Shown: positions 45,628-55,996 of the stretch, piece after piece | Position numbering within the stretch: the stretch's first letter is position 1 | How the letters are laid out: each line of letters begins with the position of its first letter | NCBI GenBank assembly: GCA_019722365.1 | Contig: JADFUC010001895.1 | Location: 682,001-746,000, forward strand | Length of the DNA stretch: 64,000 bases | From: Lithospermum erythrorhizon | Lineage: Eukaryota; Streptophyta; Magnoliopsida; Boraginales; Boraginaceae | Direction of reading: 5' to 3' | Translations under genes and position numbers: made by a program | Notes under the pieces: model-generated | The model's input: only the letters and a program-made list of their open reading frames with translations | Database searches by the model: none | Told to the model about the DNA's origin: nothing

Positions 45628-48600
45628 ATGGGTGGAGACAGAAGGTCAAGATCCAGGTCTCCCTCATCGTATCGGAGGAGATATTCGCCTTCTCCGATTA
45701 ACCGAAGAAGTCGAAGAGATAGGAGCCGATCACCTAAATATTCCAGCAGGTGATACCCCCCCCCCCATGTTAATGTGTGTTGCGTGTATTAACTAGAAAC
45801 TAAATCAATGTTTCATTCGTTATTATTGGTTACGGAAATTCATAATTTGTTTTACACTGTACGACTTCAAACAAATAATGGACACAAACATACACTTACA
45901 TGATAAATTTAAGTGAGTTTGACATTCTTAGTGCAAGTGACTGTTGGTCTTTCTTGTCATTTATAAATTTCTGACTGATCTAGCTGTCACGTTATAGTTG
46001 ATCTATGGGAGGCTTAAGAAGTTCCCTGTTAATTTGATTACGCTTAGTCGGTATGAAATCAGTTCACTTCCCTTTTGGACTATTTTTCTTGCTAAATGCC
46101 ATTCTATATTGAATTCCTGAATTTTATTCTACCTCAGCTTAGTAATAAAGCTTCTTGGATTTAGATGTTTTTCAAGTATTAGTTACCAAAAGAACAGAAT
46201 GTTGATAACCTTGGGAATTGGTCATAAAATATTAAATTTGCGTTATAATTGAAATAGGGTGGAACCATAGAACGTTTTGCTTAATAAATCTAGGGCTCGA
46301 AAGGTTTCCTTCATTTGGTAAGTGGACAGGTGTGATGGGTGCCGGTTTGTATACTTCCCTTGCGTGATTGTGAGAATAAGCGGTTTCTTATGAAAAAAGA
46401 TGGAGCTCACAGTATATACTTGCCATTTTATGAGGTAACTGTACATGTATACATTACCGTGTTTCATTTTGGTTCTAAGGTGCTATATTAAATACAGGAG
46501 GAGAAGTCCATCACTATCTTCTCGGCGCCGTAAAAGTCGATCCCCTAGTCTGAAAAGACCTATAAATTCTTCTCAGACAACTAAAGAACACAAGAGCCAC
46601 ATGAGTAGGGGATCATTGTCCCCTGTAAGCACATCTGTGAATCTATGTGTTGAGCTGGAACAGCGGAAAGAAGATAGTGAAAGGTTGAGAAAAGAGGAAG
46701 AAGATAGGAAGAGGTATAAATTTCAAATCATATTCTACTGTCTGTTATCCTTCTCTGCTGAACTATTATACTTCGTATACACATTGCACTTATTTACAAT
46801 TTTTTCCCTTGATTAGTATTTATAGGCCTATTATCTATGTAATTACATGTTAATATACATTTTTGTAACAGAATGGAACTTATATTCTCTCCAGCTTGTT
46901 AACTATTTTCAACTTCATTATAGGTGAAAGAGAGGATTCTAGTATTAGAGTACTTAAACTGTCCTTACTGCGAGGGAGAGGTAGTTCTCTCTAGTTAAAA
47001 TGTGGAAACTGATATTGGTAACGATCCGTAAATGGTACCATGATAAATGGGATATTCTTCTATTCAGAACTATCGCAGCCAATAAAAAAGTATTCTTGTG
47101 GTATAGTTAATGAGGGTCTAGATATTAACAGATAGAGAACCTGAAATTTAGAGGACCAACACGTCAGAGGTTCTCTGCAAGGCACCTTTATCACTGGTTT
47201 TGGAGCTATTCGATTTATCATGTATTTTGCCTCATCAACAGCACCAGGTATATTCAAAGAGGAGATTTGGGACATACCAATCGAGTTTATGAGTTCCCCA
47301 AACTTCTACCAGGAATAGAAAGTACTTAATTATCTAAGAACGTAGATCAGGTCGCTCTTTGAATCTGTATGGGCCCACCTTTCGTTGTGGTAATTTGTAA
47401 TGACTAGTTTGACATACTTCCTGCTCTAGCTCCTGCAAAATGTTGCAACTAGCTCTCGCTGGGATCATGTGGGAACTTAGGAAGGAGTTTTTATCGTCTT
47501 ACCTCTTACAGCATTGCCTTTTTTCGGGTTGAGTATAATGGAAAATCAAAGATTTTTGTAACTAGTTTAGAAATTGCAACAGGTTACTTGACATTCTCTT
47601 CTACAGGATTATATGATGAAGGCAGTTTCTGGTGTAATCAACTTGTTATTCTTGATGATCGAATTAGGTGCCCCTTAATCTTCTGTTCACCAGTTTTGAA
47701 ACTCGTTTGTTTGGATCAGGATTCAGTTAGCGGTATGCTATTAAAAGCATAACATATCTTTTTAGTGCCTTTTCAACGTGGAGGTCAGTTTGTTCAATTT
47801 TATTATTTGCTAAATAGGATAGTTTGTGAAGCTATCAATTGTACTCATATGTTCTTGATGTTCTGCAATTATTTAGTAAAAAAAATGTTTCTTGAGATGG
47901 CCACTTCATTTTTTTGGGAGTAGTACAGAGCTCTCTATTGACATCACTTTCTCGTTCCATTAGGCGTCAGCAGGAAGCTGAATTGAAGCTGGTAGAAGAA
48001 GAAACTGCAAAAAGAGTAGAAGAAGCAATTAAGAAGAGAGTTGCTGAGAGATTAAATTCTAAGGAAATCCAGCTTGAAATTCAAAAGCGGGTGCAGGAAG
48101 GACGGGAGAAGCTTGTTGCTGAAGTTGCTGCTCAGCTTGAAAATCTGAAGGAAGCTGCTCTTCTTGAATCTAGGAAGAAAGAGGCAAGTATTTACTTCTT
48201 ATTTCATTGTGTACTGTTACTGTAATGGATTGTTAGAAAAGCACAAGAATCTTTTTATATTTTAAAGAAAGCAAAAAAGAAGAAAGGTGTACTGGTGTAA
48301 GTGCTATTACCAATGAGATGAGGGCCCTGTCACCTCTGTAGATGTTTATCCATGTAAATATGTTAGTTTACTGCATAATTGATATATTTGAGAAGCATTC
48401 TCAGAAAATGCTGATTTGATTTGCATGAAGAGTGAATATTTTGCCTGCTGATTTGATTTGCATGAAGAGTCTGAATATTTTGCCTTACTCGTTGGCTTAT
48501 TTGAACCTTTAGCAGGAACAATCGATAAGAGAAAAAGAAGAGCTGGAAATTATGCTTGAAGAAAACAAGAAAATGGTGGAAGATGCACGGAGAAGGGAAG

Positions 48601-48782
48601 CTGAGGAGCAGTCGTTTGTAGAGGAGAAACGCTACCGGGAACTTGAAGAGCTTCAACGACACAAAGAAGAAGCATTGCGGAGGAAGAAGCAGCAAGAGGA
48701 GGAAGAACGGTCAAACCAGATGAAACTGCTGGGCAAAAATAAATCTCGTCCTAAGTTATCATTTGCAATAGGTTTAAAATGA
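45628..48782 (+). CDS. Arginine- and glutamate-rich protein 1-like (ARGLU1 homologue)
   Basis: Nuclear splicing and transcription co-regulator. Four coding exons: 45628-45749, 46498-46713, 47964-48183, 48516-48782 (or 48513), 274-275 residues. The N-terminus is an RS domain (MGGDRRSRSRSPSSYRRRYS, SRRRKSRSPSLKR). From about residue 95 the protein is a long Glu/Arg/Lys-rich coiled coil (QQEAELKLVEEETAKRVEEA, RRREAEEQSFVEEKRYRELE). It ends with the conserved block MKLLGKNKSRPKLSFAIGLK. Intron 3 must use a GC donor (aaagag|gcaagt) because no GT nearby keeps phase. Its acceptor is tandem (ttagcag), giving an optional Gln. Intron 3 also contains a 37-bp tandem duplication. Intron 2 is long (1.25 kb). 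Confidence 0.92.
48409..48484 (+). repeat. 37-bp tandem duplication in ARGLU1 intron 3
   Basis: Two adjacent units beginning tgctgatttgatttgcatga and ending gaatattttgcc; the second unit has two extra bases. It lies about 30 bp before the acceptor. Confidence 0.85.
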
Positions 48783-50009
48783 TTTGTGCTCTTCATTGTG
48801 TTCCCTTTCTTATAGTCTTTTGTTGTTATGTCTATGCCGGTCATATCCTATGACCAACCCTTGTTGTACTTTTTTTTTGTAGGGGGTATATATCAATGAT
48901 AAACTTTTGTGATGTTATCTGATCTTATTATTTGTAATGAACCAAAAGACAACATTATAGGTACAATTTTTAAGGTTGATGGTTTGATAATTATCTCACT
49001 TAATGTACTCCATCTCACTTAATGTATACCATATATGTGCTAACACATTTATGTTAGGAGGAAACAATATTTTGGGTATTTCCACATGACACAAATGAAT
49101 CTTATGAAGACCATCTCTTTTGATGGGATTAATTTATGAAATGCATTCACAAACTAGAAACTTCACTGTTACGTTTGAAGCCGCTACCTAAAGCAAATTG
49201 GCAAACCACGTCTAATCTTTTCGGTCTACCTTTGGCCTCAAACAGAAGTGGAAGAAGTATCCCCAAACCTATATGGTGTAATTCTCGAAACTACAGCGGA
49301 AACCATTGAATCGAGGCGAATATTTATTACAGAAGCTCGCGTCTCGTTGAATCTTGAGTCGGGTGAATAACGAGCCGGGTAAGGTAATGAGCCCACTTTT
49401 AGTACCCGGCTCGACTCTTCGTTAAGATCATGAGTCGAGTAGTTAGCAGTCGGTCTTGCTGGATATGATAAATGGCTAAGTTAATCGTATGAGCTTGAAA
49501 ATCTTTGTAAATTTTCAAATTGAACCTTCAAATTTTGTAAATTTTCTCCAAATTAAGTGAATTAATTTAATAAATTAAACTAAAATACTTAAACAAAATA
49601 CACACCTCATATATTGCAAATAAAATTATCTATAAATCATAATAATTCTTTCGAACAATGTTATTTCTCTTTATTTATGATTATGTATTAAACATAGTTT
49701 ATAATATTTTTAAAATTTTTGACAAGAGGGAATGGGGTATTTAAACAAAATTCGTCTTATCGACGTCAGCGTCAGTCGGGTGCCATCTTACTTCCTCAAG
49801 CTTTAGCTTCTCCTCCACCACATTAACGCCTGCCTTCGACCAGCATGTATGCAGAAATGATCTAAAGCTTTCTTGAAGTCCTCTTCTCGGCTACTCTGAT
49901 CTATGTATATAGAAATGATCTGAAGCATTGATGAAGTGAAGGAGATTAGATAACTAAAATGCTTGTTTGTGTTGTTGAAAGAAGCTGAAGAAATGCAAGC
50001 ATGAGGTAT
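48783..50009. other. Spacer between ARGLU1-like gene and U1 snRNA
   Basis: ARGLU1 3' region then AT-rich DNA. 49330-49440 has short repeats of gagtcgggtgaa / gagccgggta type. A minus-strand open stretch 49803-50018 has no recognisable domain. Confidence 0.45.
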
Positions 50010-50020
50010 ATACCACATCG
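50010..50020 (+). promoter_or_regulatory. Upstream sequence element (USE) of U1 snRNA gene
   Basis: ataccacatcg, close to the plant snRNA USE consensus RTCCCACATCG (one mismatch in the core). It lies about 65-75 bp before the RNA start and 32 bp before the TATA box, the spacing of Pol II-type snRNA genes. Confidence 0.8.
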
Positions 50021-50052
50021 TCTGTCGTAGTGATCCTGAGGTATTGAGTTGT

Positions 50053-50060
50053 TAATATAA
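50053..50060 (+). promoter_or_regulatory. TATA box of U1 snRNA gene
   Basis: taatataa, 32 bp upstream of the predicted first base at 50085. Confidence 0.75.
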
Positions 50061-50084
50061 GAAAGAGAAGATGCACCGGATTAC

Positions 50085-50247
50085 ATACTTACCTGGACGG
50101 GGTCAATGGGTGATCAATAAGGCCCATGGCCTAGGTTGGTGACCTCCATTGCACTTAGGAGGGGTGCCCGCCTAAGGTCAGCCCAAGTTGGTTGAGCCTA
50201 CGTCATAATTTGTGGCAGCGGGGCCTGCGTTCGCGCGGCCCCTACCC
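50085..50247 (+). ncRNA. U1: U1 spliceosomal small nuclear RNA
   Basis: RNA core of the U1 snRNP, which recognises 5' splice sites. The 5' end atacttacctg (50085-50095) is the splice-site pairing sequence. Stem-loop I follows (gggtcaatgggtgatcaat), then the loop II motif ccattgcactt that binds U1A. The Sm site is aatttgtgg (50207-50215), and a strong GC 3' stem-loop (gggcctgcgttcgcgcggcc) closes the RNA. The 163-nt length fits plant U1. A 3' box-like signal (agtaaag, 50256-50262) follows. With USE and TATA in place the gene looks functional. Confidence 0.95.
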
Positions 50248-50262
50248 AATTCAAGAGTAAAG
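50247..50262 (+). terminator. snRNA 3'-end box
   Basis: caattcaagagtaaag resembles the plant snRNA 3' processing signal CA(N)3-10AGTNNAA with one mismatch, directly after the U1 3' stem-loop. Confidence 0.5.
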
Positions 50263-50289
50263 CTTTGTGTTCGCGCGGCCCTCTATTTT

Positions 50290-51868
50290 TATCATCCTCC
50301 CTCCCATGTTTTTTGAAACTGGATTGAACATTCATGTTGAAAATGATTATTGATTAATAATTGGATTTTACAATTAATAATTGGATTGAACATACACCAG
50401 AAATATTGTTATAAGCTCTATGTTTTTTGGTTCGGTTTTTCAGCGATTACATGGTTTTTAAATCTGTAAGCGGTTCGGGGGAGATGGTCGGTTATGATCG
50501 GTCGTTTTGGTTTCATGATTAACGATCGTCCAGGTGGTTCTTAGGCTTATTCTTATCGGATTGATTGAAACATCGCATGATAATGGATATAACTCCTCAA
50601 CAGTTACGCGTAATATTGATTCTTAGGATCTTGCGGCGTTCATGAATCGTAGCTTGAGCCAAAATATAGAGTACTCGTGATTTCGAAGACTAAAATAGTT
50701 ATAAACTAAAAATATCACACATAAATATTTTTAATCAGATATATATATATATATAATTACAGTTCGGTTTGGTTAAGTATTAAAGCAGAAGCAGGTCTTC
50801 ATCGCTTTGATTTTTTTCTTCTGGTTCGGTTTGATCTTGGATTTTCCAACCGTCGATAAAAATTCGATTCGATCGGTTCTTCGATTTGAGCCAGAGGCTG
50901 ATAACCTAGTTGCACATTGATGGAATTGAAGTTGCGATAGTTTGCGTGAAGTAAATATCTTCTTTTTTATAATCAAAATGGTTACATATTTTAATTTGAT
51001 TAAAGTTCAAAAATATGTCTCATAATATGTCTAATGATTGCATGTTATAATATAGTTACAAAGCTATATAAGTTGAAATTAGCAGAATTATCTTCGATTA
51101 ATTAATTAGCCTACAAATAATAAATTTGTCGATCTGACTTGATCTAGTTAATTTTTTTTATAAAAATCGATAAAATAATAAGATAATAATTTTTCGGAAA
51201 ACCCTTTATAATATAGACCAAAAGTATAAAATTAAATAAATTCTTAGAAATTGAAAAAATAATTATTACAACAATGAAAATATGAATACATAGTTTTTTT
51301 AAAGTTCGAAATCTTGTTGGAGTTAAATTTCTAAAATTTTTTCTTGTCGTATCCAATAGTTTTGGCGTTGTGTTTTTGAATTATAACGTAATATTTTGAA
51401 GAATTTTAGGCGCAAAAGTGGCTTGCCGTTTAAGCATAACGGTTTCAGCGATCGTATGCGTGCTCTTACGTTAATCTTTATTTTTTTATCTTCTTACATT
51501 TAACTATGTTTTGATATGTTGTAGATGATTTTGCGTCTTTTTCGAATCAATCTGATAAATTCAGATATATGATCTTGGTATTATACACAAGCCAGTAGGT
51601 GTTGGAACTGGAGTTGTGAGAATAGTATTTTTAATGCAGATTCTGAGTGTAGTAATTGGAGTTCGTTAAAGTCAATTGTTATTTCGGCTAAAAATTCTTG
51701 ATACGGTGTGTGTATAGTGTTCTTAAGATATGATAGCGTCGACATGTTAGAGAGAAAGAAAGAGAATGTGAGAAAGTTTTGGGTGGTTGAAAGGGGTATT
51801 TTGGTAAAAATAGAAAAGATAGTCCATAAATTCGAAGTGAAAGCATTAAAGCAAACACTAGTAGGAAA
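50290..51868. other. AT-rich spacer between U1 and NUF2
   Basis: No gene seen. Just before it, at 50266-50285, a fragment of the U1 3' stem-loop recurs. A short (ta)n tract occurs near 50742-50755. The last 200 bp are the NUF2 promoter and leader. Confidence 0.5.
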
Positions 51869-54800
51869 ATGTCAAAACACGAGCAAGATAGATATTCAAG
51901 GCAAGAAATAATCTCCGTGCTATCGGAATTACAAATCGCGAACATATCAGACGGCGATTTAATCCATCCTAATTCAGCACTAATCTGCAATGTGTACAAG
52001 GCTATCCTCCAACACATCGATGGCTTCCAGTAAAGCCCTATTTATTTGGTATTTTGTAGGGACAATTTTGTATTTGAATATAACGATTTTTGCATTGGAT
52101 GTAGAGAGGATAATGGGGAAGTGGAGTTTGAAGATCTGGAGAGGCTAGGGAACCCGGAGCAGCATGTGGATTCGGTTCCCTATGTGAAGCTGTGCAATTC
52201 GATCAAACATTTTCTTGCTGCTTTGAGATGTCCTAACAAGTATCCTTTTAGCCTTCGCGATTTGATCACTCCGGATCCTGATCGTACCGAGCACTTTCTC
52301 AGCATTCTTCTCAATTTTTGTATTTATAGGTAACCATTCTTGTTGTATTGGACTGTTAAAGTTCAAGAGATGAACAAAAATTTAAAAGTGGACAATCTTT
52401 GTGGGATGGAGGTAGTATTATTTACGAGTATTTTAACTTTTTGATTTATAGAGAAACTAAGATGGAGGATTTGAGAACAATTGTGGAAGAAACGGATCTT
52501 CTTACCGACCAGAAACTCGAGTTGGAGGATGGAAAGGCTCAGGTTCTTATTGTTTATGTTTGATTTCTTGCTTATATGTGCATACATCCGCTATCGTGTA
52601 ACTGCTTCCTTACAGCTGCTTGCAGCGATTGAGGAGATGAACCAATCGACTGAAAGAGAGATGCCGCTTGTTCAAGAGATCAGCACTAAAGTTAACCAAC
52701 TGCGGCAGACTATTCAAGGGCTTAATAACCACCAGATGTCTATAAAAGCCACTATGAGGAAACTCAAGGAAAAAGCACAAGAGATTGATAAAGAGGTCTG
52801 CCATCTGTTATCTGCTATAGTTTTTTCAAATTACCAGACTTTGCTTGTCTATATGAGTAGTATCGGAACTTCATATGATCTAAAATAGAAGAACCATGAA
52901 CAGAAGTTTAAAGAATAGCTGAAACACCCAACATTTACTGTGATTCATTTCATACCATTGCTCATGTTAGTCATGAATCAAGATTGTTATCGTTTAAGAA
53001 AATGATAAAATGTATGTTGTACTTATTTCATTCTGTGTCTCACTCGTATTCATTCATTGTTTTTCTGTCTTGAGTTAAATTTCGGTTTTGCAAAGATGTC
53101 TCATGCCTAAGTATAGTTTAAATGAAGTCTTGATAATCTCTATATGTTACTTATTTTGTCATTACATGTATCTAAACAAAAACACTTGGAGACGTTGAGT
53201 TATATATGCTTTTGTACCTTCAAAGTGTTACCTTTTAGATCTGATGAGATGTAGTTCTGCTCAGTGCTTTTTGACAAGAGAATATTTTCTGCTATTCCTA
53301 ATTATTATTTGATCATATAGGTCTATGTCGTGTTGTGTAATATCCAGAACTAGAAATGCTTCCATGGAGTTAAATATATGCATCAAGTAGTACTCAGGAT
53401 TTAGTTTGAGTAACGTTTCAAATAATGTACAGGTTTTAACTATGTGTGATACTCACTGCATGATTTATTTCATTGGACAGATCACAAATGCAGAATTTAC
53501 CTTGGTACAGAGTCTTCAAGAAAATGCTAACTTGCGCTCTAAAATTGTTCAATCTCCAGACAAGCTTCAGGTATGGTGCCATATATGATTAGACACACAA
53601 TGACATAACATACTGTTCTTGTAATAGCTGAAGTATGTAGTCTGTACAACATAAGTATTACCGTCACATGATGTTGAAGGGATGTGATAATTACAATAGT
53701 TCCTGTTCAATAAGGCTGTTACTGCAGGATGATGGTGCCACATCTAGATGAGCTCTGTTACATGTAATACCCAATTTGATTTGGTCGAGACATCAAGGCA
53801 ATATGATGTTTCTTGAAGGCTGCTACTGCTGTTTTATGTTTTATTCATGCACATTTTATTTGTTTGGTTTGCACCTTCAGGTTAAGCTGTTAGAATCTCA
53901 TAGAAAACTTTAATCATTTACCATGTCATTCTTTCACAAGTTTTCCATCTTACAAATTATTTTGAACTGTCAGCGAACATTAGAGGAGAAGAAATTGGTA
54001 CAAGCTGAGGCGAAGAATGCTGAAAGAGCGGCAAGACAATCTTTTCAGGAGAAGAGTGCAGTGTTTGAAGTTTACACTAAAGTATGCCATTATAGATTCA
54101 TGATGTTATTTTTTGTCGTTTGTCACTATTTTTCATCTCCTTTATCTATATTCAGCTTATTAAATTTATGAATGCTACTTTTGCAGGCTTGCACAAAAAT
54201 GTCTAAGCACCTGACACAGATGCAGGCATTACAAGACCAGGTTATATATTGCTTGTTTGTATTTTGTTTCTGTATACTTCTTTAGGCCATAACGAGACAC
54301 TTGCTATGGGACATGCGGCTTTAGCTAGTATCCAGTTTCTTTTTATTTTAACATATCTTGCTTATGTATTAGGTCAACTCTGCTAAATCAGTTGAGAAAG
54401 AACTGAAGATTCTTAAAAGCAAATTGAGTGATGAAGCAATGATTGTGAAGTCTCTTGAGTCTAAACTGGTTGAAATGCAAGGGAAAGGTTGATTAACTTC
54501 CTTGCTTTGGATTTCTATCATTTGGCATCCACCCTGTATTAACATCACGACTGGTTGTGCCCCAGGAGACCAATTAGAAGAACTGAAGAAACAATTGGAG
54601 AAGGAAAGAGAGGTTAACTGTTCAGAGGCATTAAAAGAACTAAATAATGTGAAGTCTGAAGTAGAATCAAGAAGACGTGATCTTGTTATTAGGAAAAGAC
54701 AGGTTGACGCAGTCCTCACTGAGGTACAGAGTCAGCATCTTATGAGTTCTAACTGAATTACGAGCCATAAATATAATCCTTTCTCGCTCTTTTATTATCA

Positions 54801-55072
54801 GGCTAATTCTATTATGATGAAGATCAATTCCGTTAGAGATAGTGGAGCTGCCAAACAGCAAGAGTTAAGCCTCAAATGTGAAGAGGTTCTGCAACAGGTA
54901 CAGATACCTGGAGTATGTTATATTCATGACTTCATTACAGGCTTGTGTCTGCCAGGGAGTATATACTTTATGCCAGTTATGACTTATGTCACATTTTTTT
55001 ATCTGGTTATTGCAGTGCTACAATTACTCAAGTGACATTTGTCAACTACTGCCCATCACGGAAGACTCTTGA
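51869..55072 (+). CDS. NUF2: Kinetochore protein NUF2 homologue
   Basis: Subunit of the NDC80 complex that couples kinetochores to spindle microtubules. Eleven coding exons: 51869-52029, 52105-52329, 52452-52542, 52616-52795, 53481-53570, 53974-54081, 54187-54240, 54373-54487, 54566-54723, 54802-54897, 55016-55072, total 1335 nt, 444 residues. The N-terminal ~130 residues are the calponin-homology head (QEIISVLSELQIANISDGDL, FEDLERLGNPEQH, CPNKYPFSLRDL, FLSILLNFCIYRE). The rest is coiled coil, with conserved pieces LNNHQMSIKATMRKLKEKAQ, LQENANLRSKIVQSPDKLQ, LEEKKLVQAEAKNAE, NSAKSVEKELKILKSKL and EVESRRRDL. The end is CYNYSSDICQLLPITEDS. All introns are GT-AG. The exon 1 donor is cca|gtaaag, which keeps phase with EDNGEVEFEDL. 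Confidence 0.95.
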
Positions 55073-55500
55073 AGTTTCTGAGCCAAAAGCTGAATTGGTA
55101 CACGTACAAAGCTCAAATCCATCCAAGTTATTGTTCGATAGTCTTCTTCTGCTTCATCTCTTGTAAGGGTATGTGTATGAAACTAATGCTATTAGATAGG
55201 GAAAATTTCAGATAAATATTTTTGTTAGCACTAAATATTATAACAATTATAATGTCTCGTGTGTATTACTTGCTATGTATTGACTTGGTTGAACATTCAT
55301 CCTATTATCATTTACACTCCATAGCAATTTATTTCATCTCTATTCTTGCCTAATCGAGTATCCAAGAATGTATAACTTGATCTGGTTAATCATACAACTA
55401 CTGAAATATGCATGTATATCTTATCAAATCCCAACCCATACAAAAATGGGAGAGAAAGTGTAACAGTTGGGTGTTTAGAGATGAGGGATAAAAAGGTTTG
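55073..55500. other. NUF2 3' region
   Basis: 3' untranslated region and AT-rich spacer up to the tRNA-like gene. Open frames here have no recognisable content. Confidence 0.5.
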
Positions 55501-55592
55501 TGGGGCGAGAGAGGCTCGAACTCTCGACCTCAGGATTACTCAGAAGTCAGAAGCTACGAGACCTACACTCTAGCCAACTGCGCCACCACCCC
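55501..55592 (-). tRNA. Elongator tRNA-Met-like gene, intron-containing, anticodon changed to CGT
   Basis: On the minus strand it begins GGGGTGGTGGCGCAGTTGGC and ends GAGAGTTCGAGCCTCTCTC plus GCCCCA, as in plant elongator tRNA-Met, one of the intron-containing plant tRNAs. The anticodon region reads CTCGTA where CTCATA is expected, so CAT has become CGT. The intron contains a 7-bp direct repeat (cttctgacttctga). The D stem (GCGC with GAGT instead of GCGC) is weakened. The acceptor has one wobble. An oligo-T run (complement of 55490-55494) follows. It may be a decaying gene or a tRNA with changed decoding; a pseudogene is more likely. Confidence 0.8.
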
Positions 55593-55996
55593 ATGTTGAC
55601 TCAAGTGAAAGAGTTCCTAATAACCTTCTCCCTCTTATAATAATGGTAAATCTTGGCAGTTGGCACCATTATACAATATTTTCGAGGAATCTTTAAACTT
55701 TTAACTCATGTTATTCGGTAAAACTTATGGTCTCCATAGCGTATCATGTGTAGACTGTAGAAGGGAGAACGTAGATGTTGATTAGAACATTTCGTTTTAT
55801 ATTTCTGTCCAGTTAATTGAAGCACCGATCAAATATACATTTTTTCTAAGATTTTATACAGTTTTGTGTGCATATGTACAGGTTAAGTCATGTCTATTAT
55901 CAAACTAACTAAGACTATCACACCTACATATACAAGAATCTGTGAATGAATTGAATTTCTATGCCTACCAAGAAGCGATAGAGAGCAAGATTATGG
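55593..55996. other. 3' flank of DnaJ gene
   Basis: No gene seen; probable 3' untranslated region of the minus-strand DnaJ gene at the right end. Confidence 0.5.

Noticed and set aside
49803..50018. Minus-strand ORF upstream of U1
   Set aside because: It overlaps the U1 promoter and has no recognisable content; short internal repeats explain its openness.
51688..52017. 109-codon minus-strand ORF over the NUF2 start
   Set aside because: Antisense to NUF2 exon 1 and leader; no domain.
54369..54719. 116-codon minus-strand ORF over NUF2 exons 8-9
   Set aside because: Antisense shadow of a coiled-coil coding region.
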